Assembly (NCBI RefSeq): GCF_010727475.1
Contig: NZ_AP022567.1
Coordinates: 7,626,001-7,690,000, forward strand
Length of the DNA stretch: 64,000 bases
Origin: Mycolicibacterium mageritense
Lineage (GTDB): Bacteria > Actinomycetota > Actinomycetes > Mycobacteriales > Mycobacteriaceae
Reading direction: 5' to 3'
A program made the position numbers and the translations under genes. Shown piece after piece: positions 44,382 through 52,550 of the stretch. Positions within the stretch are counted from its first letter, which is position 1. Each line of letters starts with the position of its first letter. The notes beneath the pieces were generated by a model. It was not told the DNA's origin. It saw only the letters and a program-made list of their open reading frames with translations, and made no database searches.

Positions 44382-44870
44382 TTATTTCGAGAATCGCAAT
44401 TCGTATTTCTCATCGGGGCTCGCAACGCCCGAAACGGTGAGTTCACCCCGCGCGTCCGCATAATTTCCGGTGCCGCCGGTAATTGCCATGGTAAAGGGCG
44501 CCAGGGTGTGCGGACTCAGACTGCGGGCGAAGACCTGCCCCTCGTCGAGGTGAATGGTCAATTCACAGTAGGTCATCGGATTGTCGGGCGTGACGTTGGT
44601 GAAGAAGCAGGCCCCGCCGTCATAGCCGACCTGTTTGCCGTTCACCGAGAGAATGTCCGAAAAGACGTCCATATCACCCACATCCATGCCCGGCTTGCCA
44701 AAGTCGTGCTTGGCCACCTGATCGTTTTTGACCTCGAGGGTCAACGTCTCGGGTTCGGGCCTGGCCTCGGTGTCCGGCGCCTTGGCGACGAGCCACGCAC
44801 CGATCCCGGCCACCGCAAGTACCGCGACTGTCGATCCGGCGATAACCGTTGTCTTCGATAGGGCTGCCAC
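44382..44870 (-). CDS. Membrane-anchored allene oxide cyclase barrel-like protein
   Basis: A 162-residue protein with an N-terminal hydrophobic segment (residues about 7-29) followed by a small beta-barrel domain. MAITGGTGNYADARGELTVSG is the signature of the allene oxide cyclase/dirigent-like barrel, and the upstream CFFTNVTPDNPMTYCELTIHL fits the same family. Probably an extracytoplasmic protein binding a lipophilic molecule; cyclase activity is not implied. The GTG start at 44870 is chosen because GGGAGGAA lies at ideal distance. Divergent from a LysR-type regulator. Confidence 0.8.
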   Translation of the reverse strand: MAALSKTTVIAGSTVAVLAVAGIGAWLVAKAPDTEARPEPETLTLEVKNDQVAKHDFGKPGMDVGDMDVFSDILSVNGKQVGYDGGACFFTNVTPDNPMTYCELTIHLDEGQVFARSLSPHTLAPFTMAITGGTGNYADARGELTVSGVASPDEKYELRFSK

Positions 44871-44920
44871 GCGTTCCTCCCGGAAATACGAATAAAAGTC
44901 GTGCCCTTTCTGGCACACGA

Positions 44921-44977
44921 ATAACAATGCGTCAGACCGCACGGGAGTGTCCAACATCGAAATATGCTGACTGTTAT
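44921..44977. promoter_or_regulatory. Divergent region with inverted repeat between AOC-like and LysR genes
   Basis: ATAACAATGCGTCAG (from 44921) and CTGACTGTTAT (44967-44977) are imperfect inverted copies in an AT-richer 118-bp gap. LysR proteins usually bind such dyads next to their own divergent promoter, so this is the likely operator controlling the AOC-like gene. Inference only. Confidence 0.4.
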
Positions 44978-44988
44978 CATTTTCGGTT

Positions 44989-45894
44989 ATGGAACTGCGG
45001 CAGCTGGAATACTTTGTGGCAGTCGCAGAAGAGGGAAGCTTCACCAAGGCAGCGGCCCGCATGCACATCGCGCAATCCGGGGTGAGCGCCCAGATCCTGC
45101 AATTGGAACGCGAACTCGGCCAGCGCCTGTTCGACCGGACCCGGCGTTCGGTTCAGCTCACCGACGTGGGAACCGCCGTGCTGTCCCACGCGCGGGCGGC
45201 CCTGGCCGCCGCGGCGGGGGCGCGACAGGTCGCCGACGAATACCGGGACGTGCTGCGTGGTCATGTCAGTGTCGGGCTGGCGGCGTCGTCATCGTTTGCC
45301 TTCGACCTCACCGACATGCTGGCGAAGTTTCACCGCGACCATCCGCTGGTCGAGATCTCGCTGCTGGAGGCGGCCACCGACATACTGATCGCGGGACTGC
45401 TCGACGGCAGTCACGACGCAGCGGTCATCGCGCCACCGCTCGACCCACCACCCGAACTCGGCCTGGAGCTGGTCGCCGACGAAGCCTTGGTGGCAGCGGT
45501 GCGTCCGGACGACCCACTGGCGGCCAACGATGCGGTCACCCTCGACGATCTCGCCGGCCGGCCGCTCATCACGTTCTCGCCGATGATCGGAACCCGCAGC
45601 ACCATCGACGCGGCGTTCGCCGCCGCGGGGGTGGAAGCCCGCATCGGCATCGAGGCCAGCGATCCCAGCGTGCTGGCCGAGCTGGCCGCGGGCGGCCTCG
45701 GCGTCGCGCTGGTGCCCGAACCGTATGCACGCGCCCGGGAGTCGACGTTGCGCACCTTGCCGATCGTCGGCGTCGAACTTCGCGGATCCCTTGCGCTGGC
45801 GTGGAATAGCGCCCGGCGGCCGAGCCCGAGCGCACGGCGGCTCGTGGAGTATGCACGCGAGTCGCTGCGGTCCAAATACAGCCGCTCCGACTGA
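44989..45894 (+). CDS. LysR family transcriptional regulator
   Basis: A 301-residue LysR-type regulator. The HTH is MELRQLEYFVAVAEEGSFTKAAARM followed by IAQSGVSAQILQLERELG, and the effector-binding domain follows (HVSVGLAASSSFAFDL to the C-terminus). It is divergently oriented to the AOC-like gene, its likely target together with itself. Effector unknown. Confidence 0.92.
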   Translation: MELRQLEYFVAVAEEGSFTKAAARMHIAQSGVSAQILQLERELGQRLFDRTRRSVQLTDVGTAVLSHARAALAAAAGARQVADEYRDVLRGHVSVGLAASSSFAFDLTDMLAKFHRDHPLVEISLLEAATDILIAGLLDGSHDAAVIAPPLDPPPELGLELVADEALVAAVRPDDPLAANDAVTLDDLAGRPLITFSPMIGTRSTIDAAFAAAGVEARIGIEASDPSVLAELAAGGLGVALVPEPYARARESTLRTLPIVGVELRGSLALAWNSARRPSPSARRLVEYARESLRSKYSRSD

Positions 45895-45943
45895 CCCGCG
45901 GGCGATACAGTGACTGCGCTGCCACCGATCGAAGGAGATGCTG

Positions 45944-46255
45944 ATGGCGTGGTTCCTGGCCATGGAAGGCCCGGCCAACAAGGCGGTTCTCTACCAACTG
46001 CAAGAGACGGTTGATGTGGACAAGATCGCCGAAGAGATGGTCAGCTCGGCCACCCTGGACCGTGCCGTCGCCGTACCGGCGGTGCTGCAGAACAACAACC
46101 ATCAGCAGGTGACGGTTTACGTCCGGCCCGCAGCGTGGGGAATGTGGACGTTCTATCAGCTCACCGAGGAGGAGCGGAAAGCACTGGCCTCGGCCACCAA
46201 TCCACTCGTGGAGGCGCTGGCCCAAGCAGCCCGCCAGAAACAGGCGAAGAAGTAA
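45944..46255 (+). CDS. Hypothetical conserved protein, 103 aa
   Basis: A small soluble protein, MAWFLAMEGPANKAVLYQLQ... with an even mix of residues and a Gln/Lys-rich C-terminus. I do not recognise a domain. AAGGAG lies 6 bp upstream of ATG 45944, which is better than the other ATG at 45938. Located between the LysR gene and tRNA-Asn, transcribed on its own. Confidence 0.7.
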   Translation: MAWFLAMEGPANKAVLYQLQETVDVDKIAEEMVSSATLDRAVAVPAVLQNNNHQQVTVYVRPAAWGMWTFYQLTEEERKALASATNPLVEALAQAARQKQAKK

Positions 46256-46369
46256 GAAGAGGTAACCGGCACGGCCGTCAGGCTTCGCTCCTGGCCGCCG
46301 TCTTCGGTGGCCACCAGCGCGGTCGGGTCTGCCGAGCAGTGCGGGTCGGCTGACTACGACCCGCTTCTG

Positions 46370-46442
<73 letters not shown>

Positions 46443-46586
46443 CTGCCTTGGCGCGGATCTCCTCCGCGGCCGAGCGTTGACTCTAGCGTACGGACCGCCG
46501 TGCCCGCCAATGCACTCCCGGACGGGCGAGTCGGACCGTCGGTGAGGCAGGATGGAGCCACACATTCGTTGGCTGGGAGGAACGCT

Positions 46587-46859
46587 TTGATCCGCTATGC
46601 CGCCGTGATCGCCGTCGGCTACGTGCTGGGCGCGAAGGCAGGTCGACGACGCTACGAACAGATCGCCAGCACCTACCGTGCGGTGACCGCCAACCCCGCG
46701 ACCAAGGCGGTGCTCGACGCCGGTCGCCGCAAGATCGCCAAGCGGGTGTCACCGGACCCGCACTTCACGACGTTGACACCCATAGACGCAGAAACGTCGG
46801 TGTACTCCACGCAGGAGCGCACCGACGCTTCGAAGAAACGCGACTGGGGCGTCGGCTAG
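46587..46859 (+). CDS. Small conserved mycobacterial protein (Rv2342-like)
   Basis: A 90-residue protein starting MIRYAAVIAVGYVLGAKAGRRRYEQIAS, with one short hydrophobic segment followed by a basic Arg-rich helix. The start is TTG at 46587 with GGGAGGAA 7-8 bp upstream; no ATG or GTG is in frame nearby. It is comparable to Rv2342, which neighbours dnaG in M. tuberculosis. Probably membrane-associated; function unknown. Its stop overlaps the convergent small secreted-protein gene. Confidence 0.8.
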   Translation: MIRYAAVIAVGYVLGAKAGRRRYEQIASTYRAVTANPATKAVLDAGRRKIAKRVSPDPHFTTLTPIDAETSVYSTQERTDASKKRDWGVG

Positions 46860-47152
46860 CCGATGCCCTGATTGATGGTCGTGCCCGGCAGCAGCGGCCC
46901 GGTGTACACACCGCCGCCCGACGGCCCGTAGCCGAACGCCGGGGTTCCGATGTTGGTAGGCGCGCCGTTGGAGTACGACAGGCACTTGCCGTCCTCCTTG
47001 TTGCCGAACCACGCCAGGCAGGCCGGGCCGGCGTTGACCTCGGTACCAGCCTGCGGAGCCGTGGCCGCGAAGATGGCCGGGGCCGCTGCGGCCGTCACCG
47101 CAAAAGCGCCAATCGCGGCGAATCGCCGCATCCGGGTGCTGATCAATGTCAC
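46856..47152 (-). CDS. Small secreted protein of unknown function
   Basis: A 98-residue protein with an N-terminal signal peptide (about residues 1-30, cleavage likely after an Ala-rich AxA site) and a mature part rich in Gly, Pro and Asn with two cysteines (GPACLAWF and GKCLSYSN). Such small exported proteins are common in mycobacteria. The start could be 47152 or the internal Met at 47131. Located directly downstream of dnaG on the same strand. Confidence 0.7.
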   Translation of the reverse strand: MTLISTRMRRFAAIGAFAVTAAAAPAIFAATAPQAGTEVNAGPACLAWFGNKEDGKCLSYSNGAPTNIGTPAFGYGPSGGGVYTGPLLPGTTINQGIG

Positions 47153-47218
47153 CGGCTTGCCTCTTTCATATCTGTCCGTGGGTCCGACCGCGGCTCCACC
47201 ATATCGTGATGTGAGCTG

Positions 47219-49123
47219 CTACGCAGTGAGGTCGTCGCCGCTGGCCTGCTCCAGCAGACTGCGGCGATACGACTCCATGGCCACCAGGTCGCCGAACAAC
47301 GCGTGATATTCGTCGCTGTTTTCCACCGGCGACATGCGCTGCAGCTTGGATTTGACCTCGGCGATCTGCCGGCCGACCCACACCTCCTGCAGGCGGGCCA
47401 GCACGCTGGCGATGTAGCGCGGCAGGTGCTCGTCGTTCTCGACGTTGATGGCCTCGACCCCGAGCTCGTTGACCAGGCTGGCCGCCGCGGGTGAGGACGT
47501 CTGGGCGCGGACGGCCTCGATCCACTCCGCGCCGGAGATCCCCGCGGCAGTGCCCCCCGCCGCTTCCATCGCGGCGCGCACCGCTGCGTAGCCGGGGTGG
47601 GTGAAGCTGTCCACGGTCAGCGTGTCGAACACCGGCCCCGCGAACGCCGGGTACTGCAGACCGGCTTTGAGCGCCTCACGCTGCGGCCACAGCGTGGGAT
47701 CGGCCGGGTTGGGGCGTTGCACCGGAGGGGCCTTGGGGCGCGCCTGCGGCTCGGCGGGCGCGCGTCGCCCGTCACGGCGACCGCCGCCCTTGGTGGCTTC
47801 CTCACGGACCCGGTTGATCACCTGCCCGACGTCATCCCAGCCCACCCAGCCGGCGAGCTGCCGGGCGTATTCGTCGCGCAGTGTCGGATCCTTGATCCGG
47901 GCCAGCATCGGCACGCACCGGCGCAGCGCGGACACTCGCCCCTCGGCGTTGTCCAGGTCGTGTTCGGCCAGGGCGCTGCGAATCACGAACTCGAACAACG
48001 GGGTTCGCCGCGCCACCAGGTCACGCAGTGCACTGTCGCCGGAACGCAGCCGCAGATCACAAGGATCCATACCGTCGGCCGCCACCGCCACGAAGGACTG
48101 CCCCGCGAGGTTCTGCTCGCCCTCGAAGGCCTTGACCGCGGCAGCCCGGCCCGCGGCGTCGCCGTCGAACACGTAGATCAGTTCACCGCGAAAGAAGTTG
48201 TCGTCCATCATGAGTCGGCGCAGCATCGACAGGTGCTGCTCACCGAATGCGGTGCCGCACGACGCCACCGCGGTGGTCACGCCGGCCAGGTGCATGGCCA
48301 TGACGTCGGTGTACCCCTCCACCACGACGGCCTGATGCCCCTTGGCGATGTCACGTTTGGCCCGGTCCAGGCCGAACAGCACCTGCGACTTCTTGTACAG
48401 CACGGTTTCGGGTGTGTTGACGTATTTGGCCTGGTTCTGGTCGTCGTCGAACAGGCGGCGGGCGCCGAAGCCGATGGTCTCCCCCGACGACACCCGGATG
48501 GGCCACAGCAGCCGGCGGTGGAACCGGTCCATCGGGCCGCGTTTGCCTTCGCGGCTCAACCCGGCCGCTTCCAACTCCTTGAACTCAAAACCCTTGCGCA
48601 GCAGGTGCTTTGTCAGCTTGTCCCAGCCCGACGGCGCGAATCCGCAGCCGAACTGGGCGGCCGCGGCCGCGTCGAAGTTGCGCTCGGTGAGGTATTTGCG
48701 CGCTTCCGCGGCCTCGTCGGACTTCAGCTCCTCGGCGTAGAACTCCTGGGCCGCGGCGTTGGCGGCCAGCAACCGGCTGCGGCTGCCGCGGTCGCGCTGC
48801 ACGTTCGTGGTCGACGCGCCGGTGTAGGTGACGGTGTAGCCGATCCGGTCCGCGAGCAGCTCGACGGCCTCGACGAAGTTGACGTGCTCGATCTTCTGGA
48901 CGAAGGCGTAGACGTCGCCGCCCTCACCACAGCCGAAGCAGTGGAAGTGGCCATGGTTGGGCCGCACGTGGAACGACGGCGACTTCTCGTCGTGGAACGG
49001 GCACAGGCCCTTGAGCGAGTCCGCCCCGGCCCGGCGCAACTGGACATAGTCGCCGACCACGTCCTCGATGCGGATCTTTTCACGGATGGCCGCGATATCG
49101 CGATCAGGAATCCGGCCGGCCAC
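47219..49123 (-). CDS. dnaG: DNA primase
   Basis: A 634-residue primase that makes RNA primers for replication. The zinc-ribbon is Cys41, His44, Cys62, Cys65 in CPFHDEKSPSFHV...HCFGCGEGGD. The RNA-polymerase core follows (GFGARRLFDDDQNQAKYVNTPET), with the TOPRIM motif VVVEGYTDVMAMH and the metal-binding DGDAAGR. The C-terminal helicase-binding domain is degenerate, as in other actinobacteria. Length is close to M. tuberculosis DnaG. Convergent flanks, no operon partner upstream on this strand. Confidence 0.97.
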   Translation of the reverse strand: MAGRIPDRDIAAIREKIRIEDVVGDYVQLRRAGADSLKGLCPFHDEKSPSFHVRPNHGHFHCFGCGEGGDVYAFVQKIEHVNFVEAVELLADRIGYTVTYTGASTTNVQRDRGSRSRLLAANAAAQEFYAEELKSDEAAEARKYLTERNFDAAAAAQFGCGFAPSGWDKLTKHLLRKGFEFKELEAAGLSREGKRGPMDRFHRRLLWPIRVSSGETIGFGARRLFDDDQNQAKYVNTPETVLYKKSQVLFGLDRAKRDIAKGHQAVVVEGYTDVMAMHLAGVTTAVASCGTAFGEQHLSMLRRLMMDDNFFRGELIYVFDGDAAGRAAAVKAFEGEQNLAGQSFVAVAADGMDPCDLRLRSGDSALRDLVARRTPLFEFVIRSALAEHDLDNAEGRVSALRRCVPMLARIKDPTLRDEYARQLAGWVGWDDVGQVINRVREEATKGGGRRDGRRAPAEPQARPKAPPVQRPNPADPTLWPQREALKAGLQYPAFAGPVFDTLTVDSFTHPGYAAVRAAMEAAGGTAAGISGAEWIEAVRAQTSSPAAASLVNELGVEAINVENDEHLPRYIASVLARLQEVWVGRQIAEVKSKLQRMSPVENSDEYHALFGDLVAMESYRRSLLEQASGDDLTA

Positions 49124-49182
49124 CGGCTTAGTCTATGCGGGCGCGAAAGACGCGTTGAACGGGTTTGCCTGAGGGGGCGTCG

Positions 49183-50232
49183 GTGAGCTTTGGCGGATAT
49201 GGCGGTTCTTCAGCGGACCCGTTCGGCGGGCAACCGTCCGGCGGTGGATGGTCCGGTCCGCCTACCTATCAGGCACCACCTCCTTCGCCTCCGTCACAGC
49301 AGACCAATCCGCTGGCGACGCTGTCGATCGTCTTCGCGTTCCTGTTCGCACCCGCGGGCGTCGTCCTGGGCCACGTGGCGTTGTCCCAGATCAAGCGTCT
49401 GCATCAAAAGGGGCGGGATCGGGCGATCATCGGGCTGGTGCTCTCGTATTTCATGATCGTCGTCGTCGTAGCCGCACTGGTGGTGGGGGCTGCTCTGCCC
49501 ACAGACGAGCCGACGTCGGCCGTCGCCGACGCCACGACGAGCGCCGCTCCTGTCAACGGAGCCACGACAACCGAGGCGGCAGTACCGGTAACCGGCGCCA
49601 ACTTGACCGACGTATTGCTCAATGGCGGCGAACTAGCAGCATTGCTGGGTCAGAGGTTCAAGCCATCCGCCGATCATCGACTAGTGGGAGCGCTCGACGC
49701 CATGCCCAATGCATTCCCCGACGAAGCCACCGCGTCACCCCACGAGTGCATCGGCGCCACCCATGTCACCCAGCGCAGCACCTACGAAAGCAGCAGCGTC
49801 CAAAATTTCGCATTCGAGGACTGGTGGACTTCGGATATCGGACCGGTGCTCGCGGTGACAGAAGCCGTCGTGGTCCTCTCGTCCCGAGCCGAGGCAGAAG
49901 CTGCGTTCGACAAGTTCGCCCAGCAATGGCAAGCGTGCGAGGGTCGCACCGTGACACTTCTGGCCGCGCCTACGTCAGCGAGCGGCGGCCACTACGTCGT
50001 TACCGCCAACGCTGTGCAGGTCGCTGATCACGTCCTCTCAGCCGTACTGGCCAGCGACCACAGCGACGGCGGATCGGCCAGGGCAAGCGCACGCACGCTC
50101 GGGGTCAAAGGAAACTGCGTCGTCGAAGTCGAAGTGTCTATGTCCGGCGTCGCACCGGGGAAGGATCCGATGTCAGGTCGCGACACCTCGGGAATCGATG
50201 TAGCCAGGGCTATCCTCGCCCGCATCGCCTGA
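49183..50232 (+). CDS. Membrane protein with DUF4190 and PknH-like sensor domain
   Basis: A 349-residue protein. Residues 1-40 are a Gly/Pro-rich cytoplasmic tail, followed by a DUF4190-type double membrane segment (NPLATLSIVFAFLFAPAGVV and AIIGLVLSYFMIVVVVAALVVGAAL), then a Thr/Ala linker and an extracellular PknH-like sensor domain (SPHECIGATHVTQRSTYESS, FDKFAQQWQACEGRTVTLL, VKGNCVVEVEVSMSG) with conserved cysteines. The serine/threonine kinase usually joined to this sensor is absent. GTG at 49183 behind a GGGGGCG box gives the best start. Confidence 0.75.
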   Translation: MSFGGYGGSSADPFGGQPSGGGWSGPPTYQAPPPSPPSQQTNPLATLSIVFAFLFAPAGVVLGHVALSQIKRLHQKGRDRAIIGLVLSYFMIVVVVAALVVGAALPTDEPTSAVADATTSAAPVNGATTTEAAVPVTGANLTDVLLNGGELAALLGQRFKPSADHRLVGALDAMPNAFPDEATASPHECIGATHVTQRSTYESSSVQNFAFEDWWTSDIGPVLAVTEAVVVLSSRAEAEAAFDKFAQQWQACEGRTVTLLAAPTSASGGHYVVTANAVQVADHVLSAVLASDHSDGGSARASARTLGVKGNCVVEVEVSMSGVAPGKDPMSGRDTSGIDVARAILARIA

Positions 50233-50300
50233 CCAGGGAATGTTGGTGACCGCAGCTCGCAGGTCACGGGCGGTTTCGCGTACGCGATATGGTCACGCGC

Positions 50301-51146
50301 ATGAGTCTCGGGGCCCGACAAGATTCATTCGTCGCTCGCCCCGGCGGGCGGCGCGTGGCCTACACCGCCTACGGCCCCGACTCCGGGGCTCCGGCGCTGT
50401 TCATGGCCGGTGCGGGTTGCGGGCGACGAATGTCGTTCGGCCACAAACATCTCGACGACTACGGCATTCGGCTGATCTCCGTCGACCGCCCCGGTCTGGG
50501 CCTGTCCGACCCGGATCCGAACAAGACCTTCGACAGTGTCGCCGCGGACTTCGCCGCGGTGATCGACACAATCGTCGGCCAACCGGTTCCCGTGGTCGCC
50601 AACTCGCAGGGCGCGCCGTTCGGCCTCGCACTGGCTGCCACCGGCCGGGCATCCAGCGTCGTGCTGGTGTCCCCGATCGACGACCTCAGTTATCCCGCGG
50701 TGGCCACACAATTGCCGGCAGCACACCGCGAATTCGTCCACGCGATCGCTGCGGACCCGGACGGTGCGATGCAGGATCTGTCGGCATACACCGCCACCGC
50801 ACTCTTCGACATGATCATGGCGGACTACCCACCGTCTGACCGCATCGTCTACGACGATCCAGAGTTCCGGGCGATGTTGCGTGCCGCGCTCGCCGACGGT
50901 TTCCTGCAGGGATCGGCTGGATACGCCCGCGACACCGTGCTGGCCACAACTCCCTGGCCGACCTACCTCATGACGCCCGGGGCGGACGTGCACGTGTTGT
51001 TCGGCGCCGACGACCGCGTGCACTCACCCGATCTCGGCGCCACCTTGACCGGGCGGATCGCCGGGGCGACGCGCACCACTGTCGAGGGCGTGGGTGGCGC
51101 GTTGCTGTGGGCGCGCGCAGACATGGTGTTGAGCAGGCTCCGCTAG
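50301..51146 (+). CDS. Alpha/beta hydrolase fold protein with degenerate triad
   Basis: A 281-residue alpha/beta hydrolase. The fold is clear from VDRPGLGLSDPDPNK, a nucleophile-elbow equivalent VANSQGAPFGLALA and an acid loop LFGADDRVHSP. The elbow is NSQG rather than GxSxG at its first Gly, and at the usual C-terminal His the sequence reads GVGGALLWAR, with Gly in place of His. That makes it either a non-catalytic family member or one with a different active site. The start may be 50289 (ATG) or 50301; I use 50301. Convergent with dgt. Confidence 0.7.
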   Translation: MSLGARQDSFVARPGGRRVAYTAYGPDSGAPALFMAGAGCGRRMSFGHKHLDDYGIRLISVDRPGLGLSDPDPNKTFDSVAADFAAVIDTIVGQPVPVVANSQGAPFGLALAATGRASSVVLVSPIDDLSYPAVATQLPAAHREFVHAIAADPDGAMQDLSAYTATALFDMIMADYPPSDRIVYDDPEFRAMLRAALADGFLQGSAGYARDTVLATTPWPTYLMTPGADVHVLFGADDRVHSPDLGATLTGRIAGATRTTVEGVGGALLWARADMVLSRLR

Positions 51147-51155
51147 CGCTCGAAT

Positions 51156-51202
51156 GTTGGCTTGTGTTCGAGTTTTCGCTGGAAATTCGCACGCAAGCCA
51201 AC
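51156..51202. terminator. Bidirectional hairpin between hydrolase and dgt
   Basis: Stem GTTGGCTTGTGT / the reverse complement with one G-U pair (51156-51167 with 51191-51202), 23-nt loop, located between two convergent stop codons. Fits a terminator for both genes. Confidence 0.65.
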
Positions 51203-51216
51203 GCTCCGGCGCGGGG

Positions 51217-52491
51217 CTATCCCAACGGGCGCGGCGACCGGGCCTCGTGAACCCGCTCCAGCCTGCTCTCGGTGTAGGAAGCGATCTGGTCGATCACCAC
51301 CCGCAGGCGCGCGCCGTCGTCGGCGGCCGCGGCGAAGTCGGGCGCGAACTGCGGGTCCAGGCTGCTGGGCGCCTGTGCCCACAACGTCAGCGCGACCTCG
51401 TGCACGCGGGTGCGCTGATCGGCCTGGACCTGCAGATGCTGGTGGTCGGACATGATGAACTGCAGCGCCAGCATCTTGAGCACCGCGACCTCGGCGCGCA
51501 CCAGGTTGGGCACGGCCAGATCGGTGTCGAACCGCCGCAGCGGACGGTTCCCGGCGACGGCTCGCGTCTCGGTGATCGCCGCGTTGGCGAAGCGGCCGAC
51601 GAGCTCACTGGTCAGCTGTTTGAGCGCGACCGACGCAGCGACGGTGCCGTCGTACTTTCCGACCGCGGCGACCACGGGCACCTGGGACAGCCGCTGCGCG
51701 GCCTCCAGCAGCTCGTCGTGGGTCACCGTCGGGAAGACGCCCACCCCGAGCCGGGCCAGCGAATTGGCCGCATCGGCGTCGGCGAGCACCCGCAGATCGA
51801 TCCGCCCGGAGATCACGCCGTCCTCGACATCGTGGACCGAGTATGCGACGTCGTCGGCCCAGTCCATCACCTGCGCTTCCAGACACAGCCGCTCACTGGG
51901 CGCACCGAGGCGCACCCAGTCCGCGGCCGGGGCGTCGTCGTCGTAAAAACCGAATTTCTTGCGGCCGTCGGATCGCTGCCACGGGTATTTGGTGACGGCG
52001 TCCAGCGCGGCCCTGGTCAGGTTCAGGCCAGCCGAATGCCCCTCGGCATCAATGACTTTGGGTTCGAGTCGGGTGAGGATGCGGAAGTTCTGCGCATTGC
52101 CCTCGAAACCCCCGAACGCAGCAGCGATCTCGTTGAGCGCGCGCTCCCCGTTGTGCCCGTAGGGCGGATGGCCGATGTCGTGAGCCAGCCCGGCCAGGTC
52201 GACGAGGTCGGAATCGCACCCGAGCCCGATCGCCATGCCGCGACCGATCTGCGCGACTTCCAGCGAATGCGTCAGCCGGGTGCGGGGCGTATCCCCCTCG
52301 CGGGGCCCGACCACCTGCGTCTTGTCCGCCAGCCTGCGGAACGCCGCGCTGTGCAGAACCCTGGCCCGATCCCGCGCGAAGTCGGTGCGGTGCACGTTCT
52401 CGGTGCCGGGCAGGGCGGCAACCTTCGGCGACTCGACCACCAGGCGTTGCCGGTCGAAGTCGTCGTAGAGGTCGTGCTGCTCCGCGTTCAC
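51217..52491 (-). CDS. dgt: dGTP triphosphohydrolase-like protein
   Basis: A 424-residue HD-domain phosphohydrolase of the deoxyguanosinetriphosphate triphosphohydrolase-like group. The HD residues are visible in TRLTHSLEV and LAGLAHDIGHPPYGHNGE, and the conserved Asp in MDWADDVAYSVHDVEDG. It hydrolyses dNTPs to nucleosides and triphosphate. The position next to dnaG and a TPM-domain gene is the standard mycobacterial arrangement. Confidence 0.93.
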   Translation of the reverse strand: MNAEQHDLYDDFDRQRLVVESPKVAALPGTENVHRTDFARDRARVLHSAAFRRLADKTQVVGPREGDTPRTRLTHSLEVAQIGRGMAIGLGCDSDLVDLAGLAHDIGHPPYGHNGERALNEIAAAFGGFEGNAQNFRILTRLEPKVIDAEGHSAGLNLTRAALDAVTKYPWQRSDGRKKFGFYDDDAPAADWVRLGAPSERLCLEAQVMDWADDVAYSVHDVEDGVISGRIDLRVLADADAANSLARLGVGVFPTVTHDELLEAAQRLSQVPVVAAVGKYDGTVAASVALKQLTSELVGRFANAAITETRAVAGNRPLRRFDTDLAVPNLVRAEVAVLKMLALQFIMSDHQHLQVQADQRTRVHEVALTLWAQAPSSLDPQFAPDFAAAADDGARLRVVIDQIASYTESRLERVHEARSPRPLG

Positions 52492-52550
52492 CGAGGCACA
52501 GTCTGCCAGGACACGCCGCTCCGACCGTGCAGCACATTAGATTGACCGTC

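Noticed and set aside
47597..49186. 529-codon plus-strand open frame
   Set aside because: Entirely antisense to dnaG, which has intact zinc and TOPRIM motifs; the product has no domain signature.
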